Of a DNA stretch of 64,000 bases, positions 39,086 to 52,231 are shown one piece after another. Each line of letters starts with the position of its first letter. Position 1 is the stretch's first letter. Origin of the DNA: Tetrahymena thermophila SB210 (lineage: Eukaryota; Ciliophora; Oligohymenophorea; Hymenostomatida; Tetrahymenidae); assembly GCF_000189635.1 (NCBI RefSeq), contig NW_002476216.1:62001-126000 (forward strand). The letters are read 5' to 3'. The notes beneath the pieces are model-generated. The model worked only from the letters and a program-made list of their open reading frames with translations, did no database searches and was not told the DNA's origin. The translations under genes were made by a program, and so were the position numbers.

Positions 39086-42000
39086 TCAGTCTTGAAAGTT
39101 AATTGTATTTAGCATACTTTCAATATCTTTACTGTTGATAGGTATTTTTTTAGCATCTTATATTAAATCACTCCATTCTTTTTCTTCAGAATATTGTTCG
39201 TTTGCAATTTAGTTGTTCTTTTATGTTAAAATTTCAATTGAACCCATCGGATCTTGTTCCAGTATCAATTATTTTTATTCTATCATATAGCTTATCACGA
39301 ACTTATAGAAGAAACTCCAACCTTCTTGGATCATGTTCTCATAGAATATATCCTAATTTTATTTATATATTATTTATTAATATAAAATTTATTTAAATTT
39401 AATATTACCAAGTATTTAAGAGGTATCATCATGCCAAATTAAGAAAATAGCCAAGGAGTTATATACATATCAGGCTTTATTCCACTTTCACTCTAATATA
39501 ATTATTTATTTAAAATATTAATATTAAATATGATTTCTATATTAATTACTAAATGGGAATATAATTCAGGATCAATCTTTTCAAGAATTTTCTCTAGAAT
39601 GTAGGAGTGTTTCTTCAACCCAGGCAAATCTTTTTTTATTTTATTTGAAAATTTTAATAATTAATTTATGATTTTAATGATTATAATTTTACTTGGAAGA
39701 TAGATGTCTCTCAATTCGAATCTCTCAAATGTATTAACAAGAAGCCAAAAGGCAATATATTCTTCTGAATGATACAAAAAATGTGCGGCTATAAAATTTA
39801 TTCCTTGAACATAGCCAATTTAAGGATCATATGCAGCAAATGAATAAAGAATACTCTCTAGTTACTCTAATCCAGAGCTAATTTTATTTTAATTGTTCTC
39901 TATTTTAGAAGGAAGACTCTGACCTTAACTACTCTAGGAATCATTCAAAGGCTAGAAAAACTTTAAATGAGGATAAGTTCTTGTAATATCTCTCCTAATT
40001 TACTGTAAAACTGAAGGATCAACTACACTGCTTCTGGTTTCTTTTATTTAATTATAGAGGGTTTTAAGGCTATCTAAATTTTCAGGGTAATTCCATTAAA
40101 GCCATTTTTAAGCTCTACTGCATGTTTAGTAATCTTCTAATCCTTCATCACAGTTGCATTAATCTCTTTTATCTCCTCCTCTAAAAGTCTTTACAACTAA
40201 ATTAATAATGTTTGTTTTTATTGTGTCCATCAATGATTTTTATCCGCTACCATTTTAGATGGCGTTCATATAATTAATATTTTCTTTGACCTTACTATTG
40301 TTATTTGCTTCAGATTATTAAATCGCTTGAGCAACATTTATGTTCTTTATTTGCTATTAATTGGTATTCTACGCATCTGCTGTTTAGCTACTTTAAACAT
40401 CTTTCATAAAGCCATTTTAAGATGCTTTTATATTATTTTAGTTTTCTTTTAAGCTTTATTTTGAATCTTGAATTTTGTTGGATTAAAATTATATTGTGTT
40501 AGTTTAAAATTCATTAATTGTCTTTGTTTGAGTTTCGCTAATTGTGTTTGGTACGGATTGCTAAGTTGGAATTCTTTCTAATTTAGAAATATCTTCTTTT
40601 TTTTGCAGGAGTATTTCAGTTTATTTATTTTCTTTTTCAAATTATTTTGGCAAATTTATTGAAAGCCTTTAGTCTTTACCTGCTGTTGTATCGTTTGCGT
40701 GAGAAAGAAAATATTTTTTATCATTATTAATGTTTATTTCATTTTGAGTAGTTTAATATAAAGCATTTTTACTATTTTTTGGAATTGTATTGTTGGTTTT
40801 ATTAAAGGAATAATTGTAGTGTAAGACAGTATCAATATCATGTTTGAATTAATTGGATAGACAATTAAATGCATTTTGTTCTGGTTAATATGATTATTAT
40901 ATTGTTTAGTGATGGGTTTAATAATTGTTAAAAGATTCATGATTATTAAGCTACTTGCTATAGTCATTTTTTACATCAGATATACTTTTTTATGCTTTGA
41001 TTAAGTCTACCTTGTTACTATTTTTTACATTTAATCCAGCTCCTTAATCTTTAGAAGTTATTTATATACTATTTTTGGTTGATTAATTTTTTTAATTCAA
41101 ATTCTTTTTAGAATATTTTCCATTTTAGTAGCTTGTGTTGCTCGCTTGAGATAGACTTTAGTGTTTTTTGTTTTAAATTATTAGATTTTCTTATTAGTAA
41201 ACAGAGTTTTTGTTTGTGCTATTTCGCGAAGAGTGCATGCTAATGTTCTTGTTGGCATTGCTTAAATAAATATTCGATTTAGTTGAGTTTAATGAATTAG
41301 TGTGAGAAAGAATATTGCTATTTTATTTTTAACTAAGTACTTAATTATAATTTTTACAAGATTATTTCTCTTTTGAATTACTATGAGAAATTGTTTTATT
41401 TTGGTTATTAATCACATTTAAGTTATTACAATTTATTTTAGAGTTATTTTAAACTAAGACATTAGTGATTTACTCTTATAGGTTTTATTTATAAATGTAA
41501 TTTTAATTGTTTCCACTCAGATTGTTATGATTATTCTGCTATGATAAGCTACTTTACTCATAATTGTTTGTAGAAATTCTTCTAATGCTACTGTTGGCTA
41601 ACTACGGCGCAAGAACCTAGTCGTAGTAATTTAATAAATCCTTATTATTTTAACTTAGGCCAGAATTACAATTGTATCTAAGTCTAAACAGGCTAGATTC
41701 TCTTCTATTATCTTAACTTACTTCAGTGATTTAATGAACTCCAGCTTCTGTCTTCAAGGGAGAAAACTAAGTCATACAGGTACTATGCACACCATTGAGT
41801 TTTTTACTTTAATATCCCCACTATGAATGATACAAGTAATCTTCTTTATATTTATCGCTTAAATGAGTGTGTTGTCTTTCATTTAGAGAACTAATATTAT
41901 TTTATTAATTGAAATACCTAGTCTGATCATATATATTTCTGGGAGATATGACCTATTTAGAGTTTGAATAAAGCTATTATTCAAGATGATTTTCTACTTG

Positions 42001-43332
42001 TTCTTCTTCTTTCTGTGTAATTTTTTGCAAATTTAAATATACTTATTATTAATCTAATATAGACTACAGTTGTTCGTTTTGAATTTTTTGCTAAGGGCGA
42101 CAATATTAATCTTAATTATTCATTTATTACTCTGATTATAATTTTAATTCTGCTTTTTCATTTTAATTAAACTGAAATTTATTATAATTTTACAATAATT
42201 CATTTTAATTTTGCAGACATTTATTTTAATTTGAAAGACATTCATTTTAATTAGACAGACATTCATTTTACTTTGGCTAGAATTCATTTTAATTAGACAG
42301 ACATTCGTTTTTATTAATTTATGTTTAAACTTTGTTAGCTTTATCATAATTTTTGCACATATCTTACTGATTTTGATGAATCATTTGTTGTTCATCTTTA
42401 TGAGCTTGCACTTAATTGATATTAAGATTCTATTAATTTGAGTTTAAAAAATATTCACTTTGCTGAATTTGTTATTACTAACTTTTTTAATTGTTAACGC
42501 TGCTTAAGGATTTGTTAATTATTTTTCTGCTTATTTACTAGTTGTTGATTTGCTAGTTTTCTTCACAATTTGCGACAGTCTCGCATTTAAAATCAAAAAC
42601 TTAGGATTCTTCCCCTCTGCAGGTATTCATAGTTAAGAAAGTATCAGAAAGCACGTTGCTTTGAATATTTCCTATTATTTATCCTGATTATTCATTAGCA
42701 TTTTTATAGCCATCAATGCTTATCTTTTAATGAGGTAGAGAAGTGTGAATTATCTTTTTCTTTGAAGGAAAAAATTCTAACTCATTATTTATCTTGTACT
42801 TTTTGTTGGGTGAGACAGGTATCATGTTAACTACAGTTTATCCTGGTATCAAATGCAAGTCATCGTCTTCCCTGCAAAAAAAGCTATCATTTTAACCTTC
42901 TTCGAAATCATCATCACTTATATTTGTAGCATGCGCTTAAGTCTAAAATCTTTCACTGAGTTTAGGTTTAAAATCTTTGCTTCGTTGCGATAGCTTCGAA
43001 GCATTTTATTGAGAACTTAAGCTATTCCTTACCTTGCTTTATTTGACTATTTTACTCATGACAGAGTAGCTATTGGTATAATTTATATTTTTTGAGAAGT
43101 GGAGTGAAGATGAAGGCTGAGTTTTCATCCTTGTTTGCAGTTAATCTATTTAATTTAAAGGAGCATTCTTTGAAAGAGAAGATATGCTTTATGGCTTTTA
43201 TTTATTTTAGTGGCAGCTCTTTTCAGTTAGTAAGTAGTTGGAAATGGAAGATTCTGTGCAATTGATTGTTTTAACATGCACATCAGAATCTGCATTCAAA
43301 GAGCTATAATGCTGCTTTTTTTTTGAAAACAT
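39086..43332 (-). CDS. TBC-domain Rab GTPase-activating protein with giant Q/N-rich N-terminus
   Basis: ATG 43332, introns 39630-39692, 39493-39549 and 39353-39408, TGA 39088-39086, 1356 aa. A TBC domain fills about residues 1085-1330. IRRDITRTYP supplies the arginine finger motif, YVQGINFIAAHF the glutamine finger (YxQG), then IAFWLLVNTFERF, KPDMYITPWLFSQF and EGWSFFYKFVISYM. These are the ordered TBC signatures, and both catalytic residues are present, so Rab-GAP activity on membrane traffic is expected. Everything before about residue 1050 is low-complexity Q/N/S sequence in a single 3.6-kb exon, with a heptad tandem repeat near residues 340-400. The unusual feature is the size of this tail, about four times the catalytic domain. 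All three introns lie inside the TBC domain. Confidence 0.92.
42167..42320 (-). repeat. 21-bp tandem repeat coding for NECLSNQ-type heptads
   Basis: Within the TBC gene about seven imperfect 21-bp units encode heptapeptides such as NECLSNQ, NKCLQNQ, NELLQNY and NKFQFNQ. The two NECLSNQNE units are nearly identical, which suggests recent slippage or unequal crossing-over. The cysteine every seven residues is lost in the outermost units. Confidence 0.8.
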
Positions 43333-44428
43333 AGCTATAATATTTGTATTTCTTCTACTATCAAATTTGTTTAAAATATGTTAAAAGAATTTCGCTTAAT
43401 GTTTGTTAAATCAATTTTGTTTGATAATTTTCAATGAATTTGCTTAGTATTTGTTAAAAAATTATATTTGTTTGTTTGTTTATTTGTTGTTTTATAAAAA
43501 ATTTCAAATATTTATCACAATCAATTAAATTTTCATATTAAATTAATTAGCAGAATCGATCCAAGTTAGTTATAATTGAAATTTCAATTATCTTTGAATT
43601 TTGTTAAAAAAAAAATAATCTACGCAAGACCTTTTAAATCACAAGAAAGAAAAAAAATATATTCATTCATTTATTTATTTATTGTTGTCATTCATTTTAA
43701 ATAAAGAAAAGAAAATAGGTAAGGTAAGCGGAATGAAAAAGTATTCTTTTGAAAATTAAATTATTTACTATTATTATTTATTTACTTATTCATTTATATC
43801 TTTAAATTTTCATTTATAATTATACTAATTTGATATATATATATATATATATATTCTTTCATTTTTATATCTAATTTCTTTGTCAAAAAATATTCAAATC
43901 TCCACTTAGCCTATTTCACAATAAAAATATCTATAAGACAATTTAGCAAACAAACGTTGGGCTTTAAATTAATTATAAATTAATTCATATTATTTCTTAT
44001 TTCTATTGCAACAAGTTTGAATTCAAAGTAAATTCTATGATTTTTTATTCATTTTACATTAATAATAAAGAATTATTTAATATAGATTTAATCACTTGAC
44101 TTTTGGCTAATGCTAACAAACAAATTTATTTAAATAAAAAAATGTTTTCTTATTAAAAATATCTACAATTTCTAACATTAATAACCTTAATTTAAAAATT
44201 ATTAAATTTCAAATAAATATTAGTAATCTCATATTACAAATTTAGTTTAATAAAAGACTAAAGCACAAAATGATATAATTTTTAAAGGCTATTTTTACAA
44301 AGATAAGTACTTACTATAAATACCTAGATTAATCTTAAATATAATTATCTACAATCAAATTATTTATTGTGATATTTTATATAATTTGATTAATGACTTT
44401 TCTTTAATTTTAAAGATTATATTTTTCA
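43333..44428. other. Intergenic with an (AT)n tract
   Basis: Promoter side of the TBC gene and 3' flank of the next gene. An alternating AT run lies at about 43832-43853. No gene seen. Confidence 0.6.
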
Positions 44429-46330
44429 TCATGCATGCTAGTTTTTATCTGTTCTAGTGTTTTAGCTATAAAATAAGCATTTCCTAACACTTTGTAACTA
44501 TTTTATTGAATTTTTTGTACCTAAGCTAATATAAATATGAATATTTTTTAAATTTTATATAATATTGAAATTCTTTTGAAAAATTTACACTGGAGATTAT
44601 GGCTTAAAATTATTATTTTATTATACGAAATCCTCTTTTGTTTAAGATAATGTAGATTCATTAAAAATTTTACACTAGTTTTCAGATTTTAATCCTCTTT
44701 CTAATGGGTTTTTCTAAGGAGATTAAGTAGCACTCAAATTTAAATGGCTTTTTTGATCTTTAGGCTCTTTGCTAAGGTTTTTTTGTCCTAGTTAATCTTT
44801 AATATATTTAATTATTTGATTTTGTCCATCTGTGTATTTACGAGCACATGATGCCTTTTCAATTTTAATATTTTTTTAAACTTGTTCAACCTGTAAGAAA
44901 GAGTGTTTCTTTTATTTAATTTGTAGTTTATCTGTGCTTTATATTTTGCATGTCATTTGGTTATTTAAATGAAAAAGAGATAGTTTAGTTTTTTCTTATG
45001 TAAATTAACTCTTTTTAAAATCAACAGTTTAGTAAAATTTGTCTCTTTAGTGGCTTTAAGGTCTTATCAGCCCTTGCTTTAAACTACACATTTAATAAGA
45101 CTGCTTCTCAGTCTCAGATTAACTGCTATCATTCGTATTTATTGAGTTTATTTGATTTTATGAATCTTTTTCTATTTTATTTTTTTCTTAGTTTAGCTAA
45201 TAAGTAAAATTAATTAATTAATTACGTTTTAGACAAGCTTAGATATTTTCTGAAGAAGAAAAAGATGAAAGAACGCTGTCTACCTGAGGGTAGGGATTAA
45301 ATTATTTATCTATAAAATTTTTATTCAATATTCCATTATCAGTTATTTCTATTTCATGTTTATGCTCAGTTTTAACAGTTTCAGTGTTTGCTAAAGAACA
45401 ACAAGATAATTTAGAGAACACTTTGCATTTTAAAAATAAAATTAAAACTAAAAATCAAATAATTAATTAATTAATCTTAAATTTATTTGATTATTATTAG
45501 TAAGAAAAATTGCTATAACTTATTTATTTATTTATTTTAGATTTTTATTTATAAAAGATGAAGCTAAAATGAATTTAAACAATTTAGAATAATTTTACAT
45601 GAATTAATAGAGTTTGTTAATTTATTTTACTTGAAGATTTAATCTAACTCATTTTTTTTCAATCCACTTCCACCAAAATACTCCTTTGCATCAAAATGAT
45701 TTTTATCTTTTAAAAACCTCTACTTTAAGATAATTCGATTAAGCAAGTCTTTATCTTGGTAGATTTCTCTCAAACTTATATATAATTAATTAAAATATTT
45801 TTGAATGCTTAAATGTATGTATTCATTAATTACTTCATATTGCCTTATATGTCGCTAGTCAGAAATATTTTAATGTCCATTATTTTTTTCAAGTTGTTCT
45901 GATCATCAAAATTACAGTCATCCTTAATCTTTTCTTCATTCTTAGACTAGATTAATTCGCAATGATCTTCTTTAGATTATTTTGGTTATGATTTTTCTGA
46001 ATTATCTTCTTTAGTAACCTTCAACTAAGAAAGAGATAAAGTAACTTATTTCACTTGTTCTTACTTAGCTATGGAGACCTATTTATTTTCTTTTTATTCT
46101 ATTTTTGCCAGGCTCTTACTCACAACCTTCGTTTCATCTTCCTTGACTTTTTTATTATTACTCAAAGTGATTAAATAGAAAGTAGAATTTTTTTACTCGC
46201 ATGGTCTTTAGAAGAGGTTTAAATCACACTCTCGTTCTCCTAATACATTAAAAGATAAATAAAAAAAATATTTTGATTTATCTATTTTATCTACTTTAGT
46301 TTTTTGAGGCCTCAAACATATTGCAAACAT
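44429..46330 (-). CDS. Uncharacterised Q/K-rich ciliate protein
   Basis: ATG 46330 (MFAICLRPQKTKVDKIDKSK), introns 45775-45833 (59 nt), one ending at 45598, and 45172-45225 (54 nt); TGA 44431-44429. For the middle intron two acceptors give equal phase (starting at 45421 or 45448), so the protein is 536 or 545 aa. No domain recognised. The N-terminus has CDLNLFQRPCEQKNSTFYLI, then a charged K/E/Q-rich region, a helical segment (LREIYQDKDLLNRIILKQRF), FDAKEYFGGSGLKKNE, and a long basic Q-rich tail. Coding-like base composition and in-phase introns support a real gene. The last 60 residues are low-complexity and could be untranslated if an earlier splice were used. Confidence 0.65.
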
Positions 46331-48722
46331 TATTCTTCAGCAACTTAATCTATTAAATAATATAATGAAGTGTTTAATGAAATAGCCAGTATTTTTGCTA
46401 ATTTAATTAATTTCTGAATTTATTCTAAAAATTTTTAAAAGATAAATTTTTATTATTAGTCTTTCTTAAAATTAAAATTTATAAAGTATAATTTTTATTT
46501 CAACTTCAACCATAAATTCTATTAAAATAATTATTACTTTCTTCCTATAAAATATTTAATTCATATATATTTTTTACTAATCTATCAATATTCACTAAAA
46601 AAGTAGTAATTAATAAGTAATAATTTAATTAATTATTTATTATTTATTTATTTGTCCAGTCTAAACTTTTTTTTCTAAATAAAGACTTTAAATCTTTTTA
46701 CTATAAATAATTAAAATATAATTTTAAGAAGTATCAAAAAGCTCCTTATTAAAATAAAAATAATCTTCCGAAAATTAAAACTATATTTTATACAAAATAA
46801 AACAATTTCTTATTTAATATATATCATATTTAATTCATAAGTAGTATAATAAGTTTCTTTATCGATCTAAAATTTAACTTTACAAATATTAAATTAATTC
46901 TTATTTTAAATTAATAAAGCTCTTCTTATTTCCAAATTAAAAATTTTTTTTCTATATTAGGTAAATTAAATTTTAGCAGAATTTTAGATAAATAAGATTT
47001 TTAAACCATTTAAGTATTTATTTATTTATTTTATTTGTATAAATTAATTCTTCAATTGCCTCAGATTGTAAAATTTATATTAAAACTTAGATTAATAAAT
47101 ATTAAATGCTAATGATTTATTTAATATGACATGAAAAATTTGTATGATTAAATGAATATAAAATTTTTTAGTTTTGAGATTAATAATTTGAGGAGGTGCA
47201 AATTTCATTTTTAAGACTTTATAACAATTTATTTTATTTGATTTACATAATTAAAATTTTGATATTCTACATCAGATTATAAAATTTTATAATAAATTAA
47301 ATTATGTCAAAATTCAAAATGAAAATAATTTAACATGATCTAAAAATTTTATATTTTTCAATGCAAGTAAACTTTTTTGAACTTAGTAATTTATCATATT
47401 AGGAATAATCCATTAGATTTTTAAGATTTATATATAATCTATTTATTTACATAAATAAAATTGTAAAACTACTTCTTCGTGTTTTATAATTTCTATTATA
47501 AATTTGATTATGCATAAATAAATGTCAAAAATGAAAATAATTTGATCAAATCTAAAAATTTTATTTATAAAATGTAAATAGAGTTTTTTTAAATTAGCTA
47601 TTTAACTTTTAAGGCGTAGAATATTAGATTTTTTTGTTATTTTTATAAATCTTTAATAGAAGGAGTAAATGAATATTTAATCACAACTTTTTTTAGATTT
47701 GATAAGTGCTGCGTCAACTTATAGCTCATATCATAAAATATATCATCATTTATATAAAATTTCGTATAAGGAAATAAATGAGAAGTTATTATTAATACAT
47801 TTATAAAAGAAATAATAGGCATAGTAAAACAAGAAAGAAAATTTGCTAATCAAGATTATTTTTGAAAGAAATATTTCTGATAAACTTTGTTTGTTTTTAA
47901 ATTCTGAAAATTCTTCAAAATTTAATTAAATTTCTCAATTTTTTTTTGTATAAGTTGTGTTATTTTCTTGAGTTATAGTGAGGAGCATGATAAAATATAT
48001 ATAAAAATAATTGGAAGTAAGTAACTTTAATAATGAAGATAGTTTATTCTGATTTTAGCTGTTTACATACAAATTTTTAGATATATTTTTAAAGGCAAAA
48101 CATTTTTTAGTTCTTTTTTAGTTTATTTCAAAATTCTTCTTGAATTTTTTTCCATAAAATCTTGCTTAAAGTGACAAAATTAAAAATTTTTATTAAAATA
48201 TTTTTAAGATAATTTATAAATATTTGTTTGATGCTAATGCTTTTTATGTTGCTTGCTTTGCTTATATTTTTTATTTAGAAATTTTAGTATTTCTATTTAT
48301 AAATGATTATACACTCTTTGTTCTAATGGCTATTTTCTTTAATAATTTTCTTTCTAAAGCAATTTATTTTATAAAATAAATGGGCTAAATAAAAGTATTC
48401 TTCTGTTTCTCTCTTAAACAAACTCTATTATAGCTTTTTTTGCACTAGATTATATAAATTTTTATCAAATTTAACAGTTTAGACATAATACAACAATTAG
48501 CTTTTAGGAGTTTTATTTGACTTATATTTATTTGCTTGAAAATTTAGTGTCTTATTCGAATAATTTATTTTCTAGATTATTTCTTTTTTCTTATTTTAAA
48601 GATATAAATTGCTTTTTAAATTCTAAAGATATTAAATAATTATTAAAAACTGAAAAAAAAAAAATTAAAAAAATTTATCAAAAATTCAGCGTTTAAATTA
48701 AATAAATTAGCACATTCCTCAA
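46331..48722. other. Long intergenic region, promoter of SOD gene
   Basis: 2.4 kb between divergent genes, with no coding evidence. The decayed tandem repeat at 47040-47660 is the only structure seen. An A-rich leader immediately precedes the SOD start. Confidence 0.6.
47040..47660. repeat. Decayed ~215-bp tandem repeat, three units
   Basis: The two later units share ATGTCAAAA...ATGAAAATAATTTxA followed by ATCTAAAAATTTTAT (47305-47350 and 47522-47563). Similar sequence precedes each in the same order, including a xCTTCxTC/TACATCAGATT-TATAAAATTT block near 47055, 47270 and 47470. The spacing is about 215 bp. Divergence is high. Confidence 0.5.
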
Positions 48723-49551
48723 ATGGCTCAACACGCTCCCGTATACGCTATCTGCTTATTGAAGAACGAAACTAACACCGTCTCTGCTGTTGTTAGATTA
48801 GTTGAAAAGTTCGAAAACAACAAATTCGTCACTCACCTTAAGGCTACTTTCAAGGGTTTACCTGCTGGTCTTCATGGTTTCCATGTTCATCAATATGGTG
48901 ATTTGTCTAACGGCTGTGCTACTGCAGGTAATTATAATTGAATTAAACCAATACTTAATCATCTAATGAACTCATCAATATAAGCAGAAAATAATAATAA
49001 CTCATAAATCAACTAACTACATTCTTTCAAAAACTTTATTAAGCATAAATAAATATTTTTGTTTTAGAAGCTTTTCTTACAATGACCTTAAAGTTGAATT
49101 AAATAATTCGGCAGCAAGATTATTTTAAGTAAATAACAAGGATTATATAGGATTGAATACTTTTATTCATTTCTAATCAAGCTTTTAATAGAATTCTTTT
49201 ATTCAAAAATTGTTTTTTTCATTTATAATTAAAATTATTCATGTAAAAAAAATAGGTCCTCACTTCAATCCCTTCAACAAATAACACGGTGGCCCAAATG
49301 ACGAAAACAGACACGTTGGTGATCTTGGTAACGTTACCGCTGTTGATGGTCAAGATACTAACTTCGAATTCTAGAGCGATTTAATCAGATTATCTGGTGA
49401 AAACACTATTGTTGGAAGATCTTTCGTCATCCACGCTGATGAAGATGACTTAGGAAAGGGTAACTTTGAAGATTCCAAGACTACTGGTCATGCTGGTGCT
49501 AGACTTGCTTGCGGTATCATCGCCCTCGCTGCTCCCTTCGAAAATTTCTGA
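48723..49551 (+). CDS. Cu/Zn superoxide dismutase
   Basis: ATG 48723, exons 48723-48927 and 49256-49551 (328-nt intron), TGA 49549-49551, 166 aa. It converts superoxide to peroxide and oxygen. All active-site residues are in place: copper ligands H54, H56, H71 and H128; zinc ligands H71, H79, H88 and D91; the C65-C154 disulphide pair; and the electrostatic-guidance arginine R151. [28 protein letters not shown] and DDLGKG match the family. There is no signal peptide, so it is cytosolic. The codon use is notably richer in C/G-ending codons (AAG, GGT, CTC, GCC) than in neighbouring genes, typical of highly expressed Tetrahymena genes. The intron splits the glycine just before the bridging histidine loop. 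Only the two Gln codons TAA and TAG in exon 2 show the ciliate code. Confidence 0.98.
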
Positions 49552-51070
49552 AATCAAATTAAAGAAATATAAAAAATAAAATAAATATATTCATTTTTAG
49601 ATTTAAATAGTTGAGTTTGTTTGTGTCTTTATGTTTTTATTAAATATCAAGATATTTCTTTCTCACTCAATATAATCTGCTATTCTTTCTAAAAAATAAA
49701 AATCACTTTAGATACATTATTAATTGTAATTAATTAGATGATGCTACATTAAAAAAAATATTTATACTTTGTTTTAAAGAAATAAATAAATAAATAAAAG
49801 AAAATTGATTTGAAATTTATTCATTTTTTTAATGTATTTATTTAATGATATCAGATACGTTTTATAACAAAATAAATTAGTAATAATAAAAAAATTAAAC
49901 AAATTATTAAGCAAATAAAAAGACAGAAATATATAGGAATATTGTAGTTTTAATACCATTTTTTTGTTATGTTTTTTTTTAAAACATAATTTTTAATTTA
50001 GTTATATTCAAAAAGACATAATCCAAGGATTCAAATTGAAATTCATATTCATATATATATATATATATATTTAGTATTGCATTTTAAGCAAATTATATAC
50101 CATATTTTAGATGACTATTTGTCTATGCATGATTATTTTTTTATGTTTATAAATAAAGGAAAAAATTTAAAATGAAAGTTCTTATTTAGGAAAATAATTA
50201 ATTAATTAGCTTAAGATAATATAATATCTCTAGATTTAGAAATATAAACAAAAATCTTAATTAATAAAACACGCATATATAACTAACTTATAAATATTTT
50301 AAAAAGGTGAAAGCTAATAACAGAAATAAATAATTAAATTAATTAAAAGTAAAATATTTTATATTTTTTATTAATTTTGTTTTGAATTATTTTAATTTTA
50401 GTGAAAATAAATATTTTATTTATCTCCTTTAAAATAAAATAATGTTTGAAAATAAATTAAAATGAAAAAAATTATTTACTCATTTTATTAATTGAATTTT
50501 TGAAACTGTTTTATTGTCTAATCAAAGATAAGTTATGAAAAAGAAAATAATTAAGCATTTATTTGATTAAGTTTATACTTTTAAAATACTTTGATAGATT
50601 TTTCTATCTTGTATAATTTTTATAAAAAGTATTTTATTTATTTATTAATTAATTATTAAAAATTTGTTTCATATCATCTTTTTGAAAGATAAATCTTATG
50701 ATTCCTGATGAAGTTTTAAATTTGTATTTTAATGAAAACAAAACTACTTTGAGATAGAAATAGCAGAAAATTTAGTCAATAAGGTACATATATTATGTTA
50801 GCTTATAAATATAAGAGATAGCTTCATTATTATACAATAAAATATTCTCTGTTAGGTATTTAAGAATGTTGTGTAATAAATTTTTCTATTTTAACAAAAA
50901 TTAAAAATGTATTTAGAAGGAAAATTAAAAAAAAAAGTATTTTATTTAATAAGTAATTAATTTAAAAAATACTTTAATAATAACGAATATCTTATTATTA
51001 ATTAATAATTAATTAAGATATTTGATAAATATAGATAAAAGCGCACAAAAAACAAAATTTGAAGTTTAAA
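49552..51070. other. Intergenic with an (AT)n tract
   Basis: 1.5 kb, 3' flank of SOD and 5' flank of the zinc-finger gene. An alternating AT run lies at 50051-50071. No gene seen. Confidence 0.6.
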
Positions 51071-52231
51071 ATGGGCAATAAAAGACCTTTAGAAGATTAA
51101 TTTTTGGATGAATCATAAATAGACCAAGACGACAGAAGTTCTAGCGATTAAAACAATAAAGCTGAGATTTTTAAAAACTTTGAATGTAAATGTGGCAAAG
51201 TTTATTGCTTACAATCATCCCTATTCAATCACATAAAAATAAAACATGATAATAATAAATAAGATTTTGTCGTACCAAGAGGTATACCTACAGGAAGACC
51301 TAAAAAGTAAGATTGCCAAAATAATGGAATAAAGAAATATGAATAAATAAAAAATTAAAAACCAAAGGATGTAGATTAAAATACATGGGATAAAATTCAA
51401 ATTTACAGAAATCCTCTCTTCCAAAATCTAATCATAGGATTTAAAGATAAAATGAGAAGCGATTTCATTGAAAGTGAAGAAATTATGTAACAAAACTGGA
51501 GCGAATATGAAAAAAACAGGTAAAAACTCTTTAAAATTATATAATTCCCTGTAAGAGATGTGAAATAAATATGTAATACAACTGACTCTATACTTCAGGC
51601 ATGGGGAATACTTCTAAGACCAGATTATTAAGTAGGCCTTTACCAAATATTTATATCTTAATATCTCTTAAAATTTTATGATCTTCCAGATTAAAAAAGA
51701 GATCTTATTAAAAGTCAGATATAAAATAATCCTAATAATCAACGAGCATCTAAAATTATAAAAGAAATACTAAATTAATAATATGAAATTTAATAAAATG
51801 ATGATAAATAATAAAATGAAGAATAGAAATAAGATGATAATGAGCCTGAGAATCAATAAAATCTCTAATAAGTACCTCAAATTTAAGATGAAAAATAATA
51901 TGAAAAACTTGAAGACCATGTTTAAGATAGTGAAGTAAAATATGAAGATGATAAAATGGAAAAATAAAACATAGAAAACACATATGTCTTCGATCCTAAT
52001 GAAATTATGCAATAGATTAAAAATGACGATTAGTCATGTAATAGATAAGATTTATAATAAAATATCAGCTATTTAAATAATCAAGCTTTTAATGTACCAT
52101 CCTTTAGATTGATTTATGATATTTCATAAAAAAGCTTTGCTCCAACTTTATAGGAAAGTTCTTTAATTAGTTAATTCATGAGAATTAATGGCAGAGAATT
52201 TTTAGATAATGATGATGAGGATTTTTAATGA
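51071..52231 (+). CDS. Single C2H2-type zinc-finger protein, intronless
   Basis: An uninterrupted 386-residue frame from ATG 51071 to TGA 52229-52231. One finger lies at residues 39-59: C39-x-C41, then YCLQSSLFNHIKIKH with H54 and H59 as the histidine pair. The first ligands are only one residue apart, unlike the usual two to four, which suggests a divergent finger. A glycine-proline-lysine stretch (RGIPTGRPKK) follows and resembles an AT-hook, so DNA binding is plausible. Next comes a helical domain (IIGFKDKMRSDFIESEEIMQ; AWGILLRPDYQVGLYQIFIS) of unknown type, then a Q/E/D-rich tail. It is probably a nuclear regulator; this is inference from the finger and hook. No intron is needed. Confidence 0.8.

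Noticed and set aside
51756-52012. Two minus-strand hydrophobic open frames
   Set aside because: They are antisense shadows of the Q/E/D-rich tail of the zinc-finger gene.
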